64,000 nucleotides of DNA from UTCFX2 sp963726375 (GTDB taxonomy: Bacteria; Chloroflexota; Anaerolineae; Anaerolineales; UBA4823): positions 109,026-173,025 of the forward strand of contig CAVSCE010000006.1 of NCBI GenBank assembly GCA_963726375.1, given 5' to 3'. Both the position numbers and the translations under genes were made by a program. Within the stretch, counting starts at the first letter, position 1, and each line of letters opens with the position of its first letter. The notes beneath the pieces are model-generated. The model saw nothing but the letters and a program-made list of their open reading frames with translations, did no database searches and was not told the DNA's origin. Shown here one piece after another: positions 8,420 through 16,851 of this stretch.

Positions 8420-8872
8420 ATGAAACTGCACGATCTTAAACCACAAGAAGGATCGAAAAAAGAACGCGAACGCGTAGGTCGTGGCATATCTGGAGGACAA
8501 GGAAAAACCTCCGGTCGCGGCACAAAAGGTCAGGGCGCTCGCTCTGGCGGTGGAACTCGCCCATACCATCAAGGCGGCAATCTACCTTTCTTTCGCCGCT
8601 TGCCGTTCGTTCGCGGCAAAGGATTTACTCCTTTCAATCGGGTTGTCTTTAACGAGGTCAATCTTGATCAGTTGAGCAAATTCGCTGCAGGCAGCGACGT
8701 AAACCCGGAAACCCTTCAGGAAGCCAGGCTTCTCAGTGAGCCGAAGCATCCGATTGTTATCCTGGGTCGGGGTGGAGTGGAAGTAGCTTTGAAGTTCCAC
8801 GTTCACCGGGTCACTGCAAGCGCTCGCAGCAAGATCGAAGCGGCGGGCGGCAGCGTTGAGCTGATCCAGTAA
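8420..8872 (+). CDS. rplO: 50S ribosomal protein L15
   Basis: Late-assembly large-subunit protein. 150 residues, starting MKLHDLKPQEGSKKERERVGRG and carrying the Gly-rich segment GISGGQGKTSGRGTKGQGARSGGGTRPYHQGGN. The C-terminal part (VEVALKFHVHRVTASARSKIEAAGG) matches the family. It directly precedes secY, as in most spc operons. Confidence 0.95.
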   Translation: MKLHDLKPQEGSKKERERVGRGISGGQGKTSGRGTKGQGARSGGGTRPYHQGGNLPFFRRLPFVRGKGFTPFNRVVFNEVNLDQLSKFAAGSDVNPETLQEARLLSEPKHPIVILGRGGVEVALKFHVHRVTASARSKIEAAGGSVELIQ

Positions 8873-8895
8873 TCCTCAGGATAGGAGCCATCTAC

Positions 8896-10242
8896 ATGAA
8901 ACGCTCTCCACTGCGTATTCTCTGGTCTGCTCCAGATATTCGCAAAAAATTGCTGATCACACTTGGGATTTTGACGATTTATCGCCTGGCGGCACACGTG
9001 CCAGTCCCGGGGGTAAATCTCGATGCCCTACAGCAGATCTTTACAAGCGGCGGCGCGGCCGGGACTTTGTTCAGCTTGCTGGATTTACTCTCTGGCGGCA
9101 CGGTATCGAATTTTTCTGTGCTCGCGATGGGTGTTTACCCTTACATCACCGCACAAATCATTTTGCAGCTGTTGGTACCAATCATCCCCGCGCTGCAAAA
9201 GCGAATGGAAGAAGATCCCCGCGAAGGCCAGAAGTGGATGGAAAAATGGACTTACATCCTGGCCGTCCCAATGGCTGCCCTGCAGGCGGTCGGCCAGATT
9301 AATATTTTTAACCAATATACTGGTGGAACGCCAATCATCGATAATTTTGGTTTCGTGCCGGGTTCTTTCGTCTCTTCTTTTGCAATCATCGCAAGCATGA
9401 CAGCAGGCACGATGTTCGCGATCTGGTTGGGAGAGTTGATCTCGGAATTCGGAATCCGTAACCAGGGGCTTTCCTTGATCATCTTTGCGGGTATCGTCTC
9501 GCGCATCCCAACGAACTTCGCTGGCTTGCTGGCTGACGAACAAAACCGGATTTTCCTGGTGCTCTTTACAGTTATTATCACGACATTAACTGTCTTCGCA
9601 ATCGTGTTTGTACAGCAAGGCCGCCGCAATGTTCCAGTGATGTACCCTGGTCGCCGCATGGGGAACCGGATGTCGATGCCTGTCAAAGGCACTTTACCTT
9701 TGATGGTCAATATGGCAGGCATGATCCCATTGATCTTTGCCCAATCGCTGCTGACTTTCCCGGCGATCCTGGCGAGCTTCTTCGCGAATTCGCAAGTTGA
9801 ATGGGTCAGAAATCTGGCTACAACAGTTCAAAACATGTTTGGCGGTAACAGCGATTTCTATTGGATCACATACTTTCTCATGGTCGTCGCGTTTACCTTC
9901 TTCTACACCAATGTGCTCTTTCAACAGCAGAACTATGGTGAAAACTTAAAACGCGTGGGTGCGCAAATTCCAGGCGTAAGCCGCGGTGCTCCAACCCAGC
10001 GCTATTTGAATAAGGTACTGAGCCGGATTACGCTCCCAGGTGCGTTGTTCCTGGGCATTGTTGCGGTCCTGCCTTGGCTGCTCAGCTTGCTTCTGCCAAG
10101 ACTGGGTACGCAATCCGCAAACTTGCTCCTGGTCTCTTCAGCGGGATTGTTGATCGTAGTCGGTGTTGTCCGGGATGCGTTCTTCAATATCCAGGCAGAG
10201 CTAAAACTGCATGGGTATGATGATGTCATGTTGATTCGTTAG
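8896..10242 (+). CDS. secY: Protein translocase subunit SecY
   Basis: Channel-forming subunit of the Sec translocon in the inner membrane. 448 residues, with ten predicted membrane segments. Family signatures are present: LLDLLSGGTVSNFSVLAMGVYPYITAQIILQLL early in the protein, GNRMSMPVKGTLPLMVNMAGMIPLIFAQSLL in the middle, and the cytosolic loop YGENLKRVGAQIPGVSRGAPTQRYL. It sits between rplO and adk, the classical order. This is the last gene before frameshifts begin to appear in the window. Confidence 0.96.
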   Translation: MKRSPLRILWSAPDIRKKLLITLGILTIYRLAAHVPVPGVNLDALQQIFTSGGAAGTLFSLLDLLSGGTVSNFSVLAMGVYPYITAQIILQLLVPIIPALQKRMEEDPREGQKWMEKWTYILAVPMAALQAVGQINIFNQYTGGTPIIDNFGFVPGSFVSSFAIIASMTAGTMFAIWLGELISEFGIRNQGLSLIIFAGIVSRIPTNFAGLLADEQNRIFLVLFTVIITTLTVFAIVFVQQGRRNVPVMYPGRRMGNRMSMPVKGTLPLMVNMAGMIPLIFAQSLLTFPAILASFFANSQVEWVRNLATTVQNMFGGNSDFYWITYFLMVVAFTFFYTNVLFQQQNYGENLKRVGAQIPGVSRGAPTQRYLNKVLSRITLPGALFLGIVAVLPWLLSLLLPRLGTQSANLLLVSSAGLLIVVGVVRDAFFNIQAELKLHGYDDVMLIR

Positions 10243-10256
10243 CGAAGGACAGGGAA

Positions 10257-10912
10257 ATGTCGTTGTATATCGTTCTTCTTGGTCCGCCTGGAGCAGGAAA
10301 AGGGACTCAAGCACAGATCATCTCGAAAGAGTTCGAGCTTCCCCATATATCATCTGGGGACATCTTTCGAGAGAACCTGAAACTTGAAACCGAGTTGGGA
10401 ATGCTAGCGAAAGGTTTCATGGACCGCGGCGAGCTTGTTCCAGACAATGTGACGATCTCTATGATCCGGGATCGCCTCTCAAGGACCGACTGTGCGAATG
10501 GTGCGTTGCTGGACGGCTTTCCTCGTACGCCTGCCCAGGCTGTCGCCCTGTCTGAAATGCTGGCAGAGTTCAATGGGAGAGTTAACGCTGTACCTTACAT
10601 AAAGGTCGTCGAATCTGTTTAATCGAACGGCTGACGGGCCGTTGGACCTGCCGCGCTCAAGGGCATGTTTATCATACAAAATATAACCCGCCCATCAAAG
10701 CCGGTACTTGCGATGTCGATGGATCGGAGCTTTACCAGCGAGACGACGATAAGGAAAATACGGTTAAGAACCGGATTAAAGTATATTTCCAGCAAACGAT
10801 GCCATTGATAGAATATTATTCTAAAGAAAAATTGCTGATTGAGATTGATGGTGCTCTACCGATTGAGAATGTGAGCCAATTGTTATTGGCCGATCTGAAG
10901 AAGTTGGTATAA
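10257..10912 (+). CDS. adk: Adenylate kinase, one frameshift
   Basis: Interconverts ATP + AMP and 2 ADP in the cytosol. The N-terminal P-loop GPPGAGKGTQA (about residues 8-18) and the AMP-binding segments are in the first frame (10257-10622). The LID and C-terminal helices (RLTGRWTCRAQGHVYH to LLLADLKKLV) continue in the next frame to 10912. The break fits one missing T in the TTT run at 10618-10620. The LID zinc positions read Cys, Gln, Cys, Asp (TCRAQG...TCDVDG), so the usual four-ligand site seems incomplete. map follows after six bases. Confidence 0.9.
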
Positions 10913-10918
10913 AAGAAA

Positions 10919-11695
10919 ATGAGCTGGGATCGCAATATCGTAATTAAAGACCAGGAGGAGTTAGCATTGATGCGAGAAGCAGGACGCGTGAATGCGCTTG
11001 CCCTCCAGACTGTCCGGGAAATGATCCGTCCTGGCGTCGCAACAATAGATTTAGACACAGCCGCTGAAAACGTCATCCGCCGCCATGGTGGTGTCCCAAT
11101 CTTCAAAGGCTACCCAGGGCCATATCCTTTTCCAGGAACGCTGTGCATCAGCATCAATCAAGAGCTTGTGCATGGGATTCCAGGAAAACGAAAACTTAAA
11201 GCGGGTGATATTGTCTCGATTGACTGTGGAACGTTGCTGAACGGTTTTGTTGGAGATTCTGCCTTCTCAATCGGAGTAGGAGAGATTAGCCCTGAGGCAC
11301 AGAGGCTGTTGGATGTTACTGAAAAGTCGTTGTATCTGGGGATCTCAAAAATGCGACCTGGCAATCGGTCGGGAGATGTCTCATCTGCAATCCAACAGTA
11401 CGTTGAGGGCGAAGGTTTCTTTGTAACCCGTGAATACACCGGGCATGGCGTCGGTCGTGAAATGCATGAAGGTCCTCAGGTACCCAATTATGGCGCACCC
11501 GGGCGTGGGGTAGAGCTCCGTCCAGGGATGACGATAGCGCTTGAGCCGATGGTGCTTGTGGGAACGGCACGCACCCGCGTGCTGGATGATCAATGGACGG
11601 TTGTATCTGCAGATGGCTCTCTTACCGCTCATTTTGAGCACTCCGTTGCAGTAACGGAAGGTGAACCGGAGATCCTTACTCAATTGCCCAAATAG
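10919..11695 (+). CDS. map: Methionine aminopeptidase, type I
   Basis: Removes the initiator Met from nascent proteins. 258 residues, normal for type I. The dinuclear metal ligands are all visible: Asp in SIDCGTLLNGFVGDSAF (two Asp), His in YTGHGVGREMHE, Glu in ALEPMV and Glu in EHSVAVTEGEPE. It has no N-terminal zinc extension. In many bacteria infA follows map; here the next coding sequence is rpmJ, 143 bases downstream. Confidence 0.95.
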   Translation: MSWDRNIVIKDQEELALMREAGRVNALALQTVREMIRPGVATIDLDTAAENVIRRHGGVPIFKGYPGPYPFPGTLCISINQELVHGIPGKRKLKAGDIVSIDCGTLLNGFVGDSAFSIGVGEISPEAQRLLDVTEKSLYLGISKMRPGNRSGDVSSAIQQYVEGEGFFVTREYTGHGVGREMHEGPQVPNYGAPGRGVELRPGMTIALEPMVLVGTARTRVLDDQWTVVSADGSLTAHFEHSVAVTEGEPEILTQLPK

Positions 11696-11727
11696 AGGTG
11701 AATTCGTATGTCAAGATCAAATCGATC

Positions 11728-11756
11728 TGGACATAATACCTTGAAACAAGTATAAT
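11728..11756 (+). promoter_or_regulatory. Sigma-70-type promoter ahead of rpmJ-rpsM
   Basis: TGGACA (11728-11733), a 17-base spacer and a perfect TATAAT (11751-11756). It lies in the 143-base gap after map, 83 bases before the rpmJ start, so it can drive an internal transcript for the alpha-operon part (rpmJ-rpsM-rpsK-rpsD-rpoA-rplQ). Five of six -35 bases and all -10 bases match the consensus. Confidence 0.7.
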
Positions 11757-11838
11757 CGAAACTTCGGCTAGAATTAACCAGGAAAGACACTGAGCAAGAA
11801 GAATGGGAATGACTGGCTGATCAGGAGAGCAAGAAGAT

Positions 11839-11952
11839 ATGAAAGTAACAGCATCCATCAAGAAACGCTGCGCCAACTGTAAGATTGTTAAGCGCAAAGG
11901 TATTTTGTACGTGATTTGTGAAAACCCAAAGCATAAACAACGACAGGGATAG
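11839..11952 (+). CDS. rpmJ: 50S ribosomal protein L36
   Basis: 37-residue zinc-binding protein of the large subunit, too short for most ORF cut-offs. Translation is MKVTASIKKRCANCKIVKRKG... with the ligand set CxxC...C....H (CANC, then CENPKH), i.e. the zinc-containing form. CAGGAGAGC lies upstream of the ATG. rpsM follows after six bases. Confidence 0.95.
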   Translation: MKVTASIKKRCANCKIVKRKGILYVICENPKHKQRQG

Positions 11953-11958
11953 GCAGAG

Positions 11959-12348
11959 ATGGCACGTATCGAAGGCGTTGACTTACCGCGAAACAAGCGG
12001 ACAGAAATTGGTTTGACCTATATCTATGGGATTGGTCTGACCCGTTCCCATGAAATCTTAAATGCGACGAAGGTTGATCCCGACAAACGCATCAAAGACT
12101 TGACGGACGCAGAAGTAAACCTGCTGCGTGATTATATCTCTCAGCATCTGAAGGTCGAAGGTGACCTGCGCCGAGAAGTACAGCTCAATATCAAGCGTTT
12201 GATAGAAATTGGATGCTATCGCGGTCTGCGTCATCGCCGGAATTTACCGGTGCGCGGACAGAGGACTCGGACTAACTCCCGTACTCGCAAAGGTCCCAAG
12301 AAGACCGTTGCTGGGCGCGGGCGGCGTCGAGGCGCGACCAAGAAGTAA
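11959..12348 (+). CDS. rpsM: 30S ribosomal protein S13
   Basis: Head protein contacting P-site tRNA and the B1 bridges. 129 residues with MARIEGVDLPRNKRTEIGLTYIYGIG at the start and the C-terminal RHRRNLPVRGQRTRTNSRTRKGPKKTVAGRG tail that reaches the tRNA. A 142-base spacer follows; it has a perfect TATAAT at 12469-12474 but no convincing -35 box. Confidence 0.95.
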   Translation: MARIEGVDLPRNKRTEIGLTYIYGIGLTRSHEILNATKVDPDKRIKDLTDAEVNLLRDYISQHLKVEGDLRREVQLNIKRLIEIGCYRGLRHRRNLPVRGQRTRTNSRTRKGPKKTVAGRGRRRGATKK

Positions 12349-12490
12349 TATCAATCTGAGATCCGGAGATCAACATTCGGGCTGGATTGGGTACCCTTCC
12401 ACCCTGCGGCTATCCAGCCTGAAGTAAGATCGTAGGATCAAAGTCATGTCGCCAATTTGCGGCAAAGATATAATGAATTTGTGAGGTGCT

Positions 12491-12895
12491 ATGGCTCAAA
12501 GTGTACGCGCAACACGCCGAAAAGGCGGAGCGAAGAAGGTAAAGAGAACGCTGTCTTCCGGACAGGTTCACATATTTGCCACTTTCAACAACACGATCGT
12601 CACGGTAACCGATACTCAGGGAAACACCGTTTCCTGGGGTAGTGCTGGATCAGCAGGTTTCAAGGGATCGCGCAAGAGTACGCCTTTTGCAGCTCGTCTA
12701 GCGACAGAGCAGGCGATTAAAGCCGCAATGGCGATGGGATTGCAGGAAGTTGCCCTGTATGTAAAAGGACCAGGACCTGGTCGGGAATCAGCGATCAGAG
12801 CTGTTCAGTCGCAAGGCCTGAGGGTTTCAATAATCTCTGATGTGACCCCTGTTCCCCACAATGGATGCCGGCCTCCAAAGAAACGCCGCGTCTAG
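12491..12895 (+). CDS. rpsK: 30S ribosomal protein S11
   Basis: Platform protein of the 30S subunit near the E site and Shine-Dalgarno helix. 134 residues with the signatures HIFATFNNTIVTVTDTQGN and GPGPGRESAIRAVQSQGLRVSIISDVTPVPHNGCRPPKKRRV. GTGAGGTGCT upstream of the ATG is the probable ribosome-binding site. Confidence 0.96.
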   Translation: MAQSVRATRRKGGAKKVKRTLSSGQVHIFATFNNTIVTVTDTQGNTVSWGSAGSAGFKGSRKSTPFAARLATEQAIKAAMAMGLQEVALYVKGPGPGRESAIRAVQSQGLRVSIISDVTPVPHNGCRPPKKRRV

Positions 12896-12927
12896 GATTT
12901 TGTAAGGAAGGATAAGGTTTTTATTCT

Positions 12928-13566
12928 ATGGCTAAATATCGTGGGCCAGTCTGTAAATTATGCCGGCGTGAAGGCGAAAAATTGTTTTTGAAAGGGGCGC
13001 GTTGTTTCAGCCCGAAATGCTCCTTCGAACGTCGAGGTTATCCACCTGGCCAGCATGGAAAAGGTGCACAATTCCGCCGCCGGCGGGAGTCGGATTATAA
13101 TCGCCAATTGCGTGCGAAGCAGAAAGCTCGCCGGACGTATGGTGTGCTTGAGCGCCAATTTGTAAGATACTATCGAGTCTCTTGAAGTCGCCGTGGACTT
13201 ACCGGCTTGAACCTGCTTCAGGTCCTGGAAACCCGGCTGGACAATGTCGTTTTCCGCCTGGGTTTTGCAGAAAGCCGTTCTCAGGCGCGTCTGCTGGTCA
13301 CCCATGGGCATTTTATGGTCAACGACCGCCGGACGGATATCCCGTCGATGCTCGTTACGAAAGGCGATGTGGTTGCTGTCCGTGAAGGTTCGCAAGATCG
13401 CCCTTATTTCAAGGATTTGAGGGCCGTGTCTGAGGACAAAACTGTCCCAGCCTGGCTCAGCCGCGATTTGAAGAACCTCTCTGGTTCGGTCATCCGGCTG
13501 CCTGAGCGCTCGGAAATCGACAGCAACTTGCAAGAGCAGCTGATCGTCGAGTACTATTCAAGATAA
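12928..13566 (+). CDS. rpsD: 30S ribosomal protein S4, internal in-frame TGA
   Basis: 16S rRNA 5'-domain assembly initiator. The N-terminal zinc pattern CKLCRREGEKLF...CFSPKC (about residues 10-32) and the C-terminal S4 RNA-binding domain (TRLDNVVFRLGFAESRSQARLLVTHGHFMVN) are both intact and in the same frame. They are separated by a TGA at 13183-13185, in the stretch after RQFVRYYRVS. Homologues have a short Glu/Leu/Arg-rich link here, so I think local compensating errors created the stop. Protein would be about 212 residues, normal for S4. Confidence 0.88.
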
Positions 13567-13655
13567 TGTATGTCCTGGAAGATGATTCGCGTTGGTGCAG
13601 CCTGCTCGCGGCGCACCAGCCTGTCGGCATGGATAAAACGGGGATGAGGTGAACC

Positions 13656-14628
13656 GTGATCGGTCTCAGTAACATGGTAACGCCGAAAATTGAGCGCGAA
13701 GCAGAAGCGCGGAATTACGGCAAGTTCATCATCAACCCGCTGGAGCGTGGATACGGCATCACGCTCGGTAATGCCCTTCGCCGGGTCTTACTTTCCTCTC
13801 TTGAGGGTGCAGCGGTCACCTCCATTCGTATCGCGGATGTTCAGCATGAATTCTCGGATATCCCGGGGGTTCGTGAAGATGTCATCCGCTTGATGCTTCA
13901 AATAAAGCAGCTGCGAATGAAGCTTTTTGACGTGGATACCGCCCGACTTCACCTCGAAGTACGCGGAAGCGGGGTTGTAACTGCAGGCGATATCATCACA
14001 CCGCCGGAAGTAGATATTGTCAACCCAGATCTCTATCTGTTCACAGTAGATGACAATGATGCGCATTTTGAGATGGAGTTGACAGTTGAGCACGGGCGCG
14101 GTTACTCCCCGGCAGATGACCGGATCGGTCATCTGCCAATTGGCGAGCTGCCCGTCGACGCGATCTTCAGCCCGGTGCGGCGTGTGAATTGGGATGTTGG
14201 GTAATGCTCGGGTTGGTCAAAGCACGAATTTTGATCGGCTGATATTGGAAATTTGGACAGACGGTACCCTCGGTCCTGAAGACGCATTAAGCACCAGTGC
14301 GAAAGTCATCATTGACCACTTGCGCCATATTGCAGGCATCAGCGAGGAATCCCTGGCAGCTATTTCGTTGGAAGAGCCTGAAGGTGGTCGTTTGACCAGC
14401 GAGATGATTGAGACACCAATTGAAAACCTGGACCTTTCAGTAAGGGTTTTCAATTCACTCAAACGGACCGGCATTACCACGGTTGGTGAAGTGCTGGAAT
14501 TGTTGGAGAAGGGTGACGAAGCTGTGATGTCCATCCGTAACTTCGGTGAGAAAAGCCTGGACGAGCTTCGGCAGAAGATGCACGAAAAAGGCTATCTTTC
14601 GGATGGCAATGAAAAAGAAGCGGAGTAA
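13656..14628 (+). CDS. rpoA: RNA polymerase subunit alpha, one frameshift
   Basis: Dimerising scaffold of RNA polymerase whose C-terminal domain binds UP elements and activators. The N-terminal domain (RNYGKFIINPLERGYGITLGNALRRVLLSSLEG) lies in 13656-14204. The remainder, including the alpha-CTD (LDLSVRVFNSLKRTGITTVGEVLELL), is in another frame to 14628. The break fits one extra G in the GGG run at 14199-14201 (VGNARVGQ reads through after removing it). The probable start is the GTG at 13656 behind GATGAGGTG; the ATG at 13674 is an alternative. Confidence 0.92.
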
Positions 14629-14634
14629 TAGAGT

Positions 14635-15012
14635 ATGCGGCACAGAGTAGCTGGAGTTAAATTAGGACGCAGCAGAGATCAGCGTGTAGCTTTGCGGCGC
14701 AACCTTGTCAAACAGTTGTTTGAACACGAACGCATCCAAACCACGCATGCCAAGGCAATCGCTGTGCGCGGCCAGGCAGAACGACTGATCACGCTGGCAA
14801 AGCTCGGCAATAAAGCTGGAGACGCGAAAATGGTGCATGCCAGGCGACTGGCCTCAGCGCGGTTGAGCGATGCAGATTCCGTCAAAAAGCTGTTCGATGA
14901 TATCGCACCTCGTTTCGAAACCAGGAACGGCGGCTATACCCGGATCATCAAAATTGGACCACGCCGTGGCGATGCTGCGGAAATGGTCATTTTGGAATTG
15001 GTTGAAGGTTAA
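14635..15012 (+). CDS. rplQ: 50S ribosomal protein L17
   Basis: Large-subunit protein near the tunnel exit. 125 residues starting MRHRVAGVKLGRSRDQRVALRRNLV and including FEHERIQTTHAKAIAVRGQAERLITLAK and RNGGYTRIIKIGPRRGDAAEMVILELV. It is intact and follows rpoA after six bases, closing the alpha operon in the usual order. Confidence 0.95.
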   Translation: MRHRVAGVKLGRSRDQRVALRRNLVKQLFEHERIQTTHAKAIAVRGQAERLITLAKLGNKAGDAKMVHARRLASARLSDADSVKKLFDDIAPRFETRNGGYTRIIKIGPRRGDAAEMVILELVEG

Positions 15013-15047
15013 ATTCGAAGTTGACTGTCTGATCAGTTAACTGATAA

Positions 15048-15848
15048 ATGGCACGTTACCAGGTTATCCTCGCCTATGATGGCACTGATTTTCAAGGATT
15101 TCAGCGCCAGGCGAGAAGCAAGAATAGTCGTACTGTCCAGGCTGAAGTTGAGCGGCTCTCCACAAAGTGGGCTGGGACAGGGAAAAAATCCTGGCTGCAG
15201 GCAGGACGGATGCAGGCGTCCATGCTGGTGGTCAGGTGATTGCATTCGATCTTGAATGGATCTCACCAAGATGATGACCTGATTGCAGCTTTGAATGCCA
15301 ACCTGCCGTTGGATGTCGCTGTGAAAAAGGTATGTCAGGCAGAGCCGGATTTTCATCCGAGATATGATGCCCTGGCTCGCCATTATCGTTATCGGATTTA
15401 TTGTCAGCCTTTGCGAGATCCGCTGCGCGAACGATATGCCTGGCGAATTTGGCCGGCAGTCGACATGGAAATAATTAACGCAGCTGCAGCAATATTTGCC
15501 TGGATATCACGATTTTGGCGCCTTCGGTACCCCGCTCCGTTCTGGAGGCTCCACTGTACGGCATGTGATGAAAGCAGTCTGGCTGGCGCAGGCGGATGAG
15601 GTCATTTTTGATATCCTTGGAGATGCATTTCTTTACCGGATGGTGCGCAGATTGGTTGCTTTCCAGGTAGAAATTGGACAGGGCAGATTGGATATTGGAT
15701 CGATCGCTGAATCTGCCTTGCAGACTGGTAAAGAAAGACCTTGTGAAAAACCTCGCACCTGCCACGAGGTCTGAACCTGGTGGAAGTCAAATATCTCAGC
15801 TCTGATGGAGAGTTCCAGCAATGGAACGCCTGGAACTGGGAAATATGA
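15048..15848 (+). CDS. truA: tRNA pseudouridine38-40 synthase, at least four frameshifts
   Basis: Converts uridines 38-40 of tRNA anticodon arms to pseudouridine. The order of TruA segments is complete but spread over three frames: YQVILAYDGTDFQGFQRQ (from 15048), the catalytic Asp motif AGRTDAGVHAGGQVIAFD (about 15200-15255), LIAALNANLPLDVAVKK, HYRYRIYC, then YHDFGAFGTP, DAFLYRMVRRLVAFQVEIGQG and GLNLVEVKYL ending at 15848. Breaks lie near 15183-15188 (A run), 15256, 15497 and 15750. Ribosomal neighbours rplQ and rplM fit the common rplQ-truA-rplM-rpsI order. Confidence 0.85.
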
Positions 15849-15893
15849 AGTATCGAATTAAGATGCGGCCGCAGGCCTCGTCAATAAGCGGAG

Positions 15894-16343
15894 ATGAAGA
15901 ACGTGGATAAGACGTATATACCGAAAGCAAAAGAGATCGAGCAGAATGGTACCTGGTAGATGCGAACGGTCAGAATCTTGGCCGGTTGGCTTCGCAGATT
16001 GCCACAGTATTGCTCGGCAAACACAAGCCGAACTTCACTCCTGGGATGGATACCGGAGATTTTGTAATTGTCGTCAACTGCGAGCATATCCAGGTGACTG
16101 GCAATAAATTGACAGAGAAGTTCTACTATCGTCATTCCTTGTATCCAAGCGGCCTGACCGCTACAAGTCTGAAAGATCAGCTCAAGAAACACCCAGATCG
16201 AGTGATCACCAAGCGCAGTCTGGGGTATGCTCCCGCATAATAAGTACGGCCGCCAGATCATCAAGAAATTAAAAGTCTATGCTGGGCCGGACCATCCCCA
16301 TACCGCTCAGCAACCCAAGCCTTTGGTGCTCGGTAAGGAGTAG
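15894..16343 (+). CDS. rplM: 50S ribosomal protein L13, two frameshifts
   Basis: Early-assembly large-subunit protein. It begins MKNVDKTYIPKAKEIEQ at the ATG 15894, shifts frame near 15944 (one A missing before WYLVDANGQNLGRLASQIA), and shifts again near 16212 to read WGMLPHNKYGRQIIKKLKVYAGPDHPHTAQQP to the stop at 16343. All family blocks occur in the right order and the corrected length is about 149 residues, which is normal. rpsI follows after five bases. Confidence 0.9.
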
Positions 16344-16348
16344 AAAAT

Positions 16349-16745
16349 ATGGCAGTACAGTATTATGAAGGTGTTGGACGCCGCAAAGAAAGCACCGCAC
16401 GGGTTCGCCTGATGAGCGGTTCGGGTAAGTTCATTGTAAACGAGCGACCCGCTGAAGATTATTTCCCACGCCTGGGCGATATTCAGGCGATCATGGCGCC
16501 TTTGCAGGCAGCTAACGAGAATCCCAGCCTGTTGGATATCAGCGTCGTCGTCAAGGGCGGCGGTGTGACCGGGCAGACCTCTGCAGTCCAGTTGGGGGTG
16601 GCGCGAGCGATCCTTAAAGATGAATCCGGATATGCGCTCGACGATGCGTAAGGGCGGTTTCCTGACTCGTGACGCGCGCATCAAGGAACGCAAGAAACCA
16701 GGATTGAAGCGAGCCCGAAAGGCGCCTACTTACACCAAGCGTTAA
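16349..16745 (+). CDS. rpsI: 30S ribosomal protein S9, one frameshift
   Basis: 30S head protein whose C-terminal Lys-Arg tail contacts P-site tRNA. First frame: YYEGVGRRKESTARVRLMSGSGKFIVN to about 16630. Second frame: MRKGGFLTRDARIKERKKPGLKRARKAPTYTKR to the stop at 16745, ending in the diagnostic KR. One base is missing near 16630. Corrected length is about 131 residues. It is the last gene of the ribosomal cluster and a strong hairpin follows. Confidence 0.92.
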
Positions 16746-16767
16746 TCTTCGCTGGCTTCTAATCGAG

Positions 16768-16825
16768 AATGCGTACTCCGGAATGCGCTCATCTCATCAA
16801 GTGCGCGTTGCGGGTTACGCATTTT
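16768..16825 (+). terminator. Long hairpin terminator after the ribosomal cluster
   Basis: The arm 16768-16788 (AATGCGTA...ATGCGC) pairs with 16803-16823 (GCGCGTT...TACGCATT): 17 Watson-Crick pairs and two G-U pairs out of 21, with a 14-base loop. The TTTT at 16822-16825 completes a rho-independent terminator just after rpsI and before mazG. Confidence 0.7.
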
Positions 16826-16851
16826 GCATTTAAATTGAAGGAAGTAAATAA

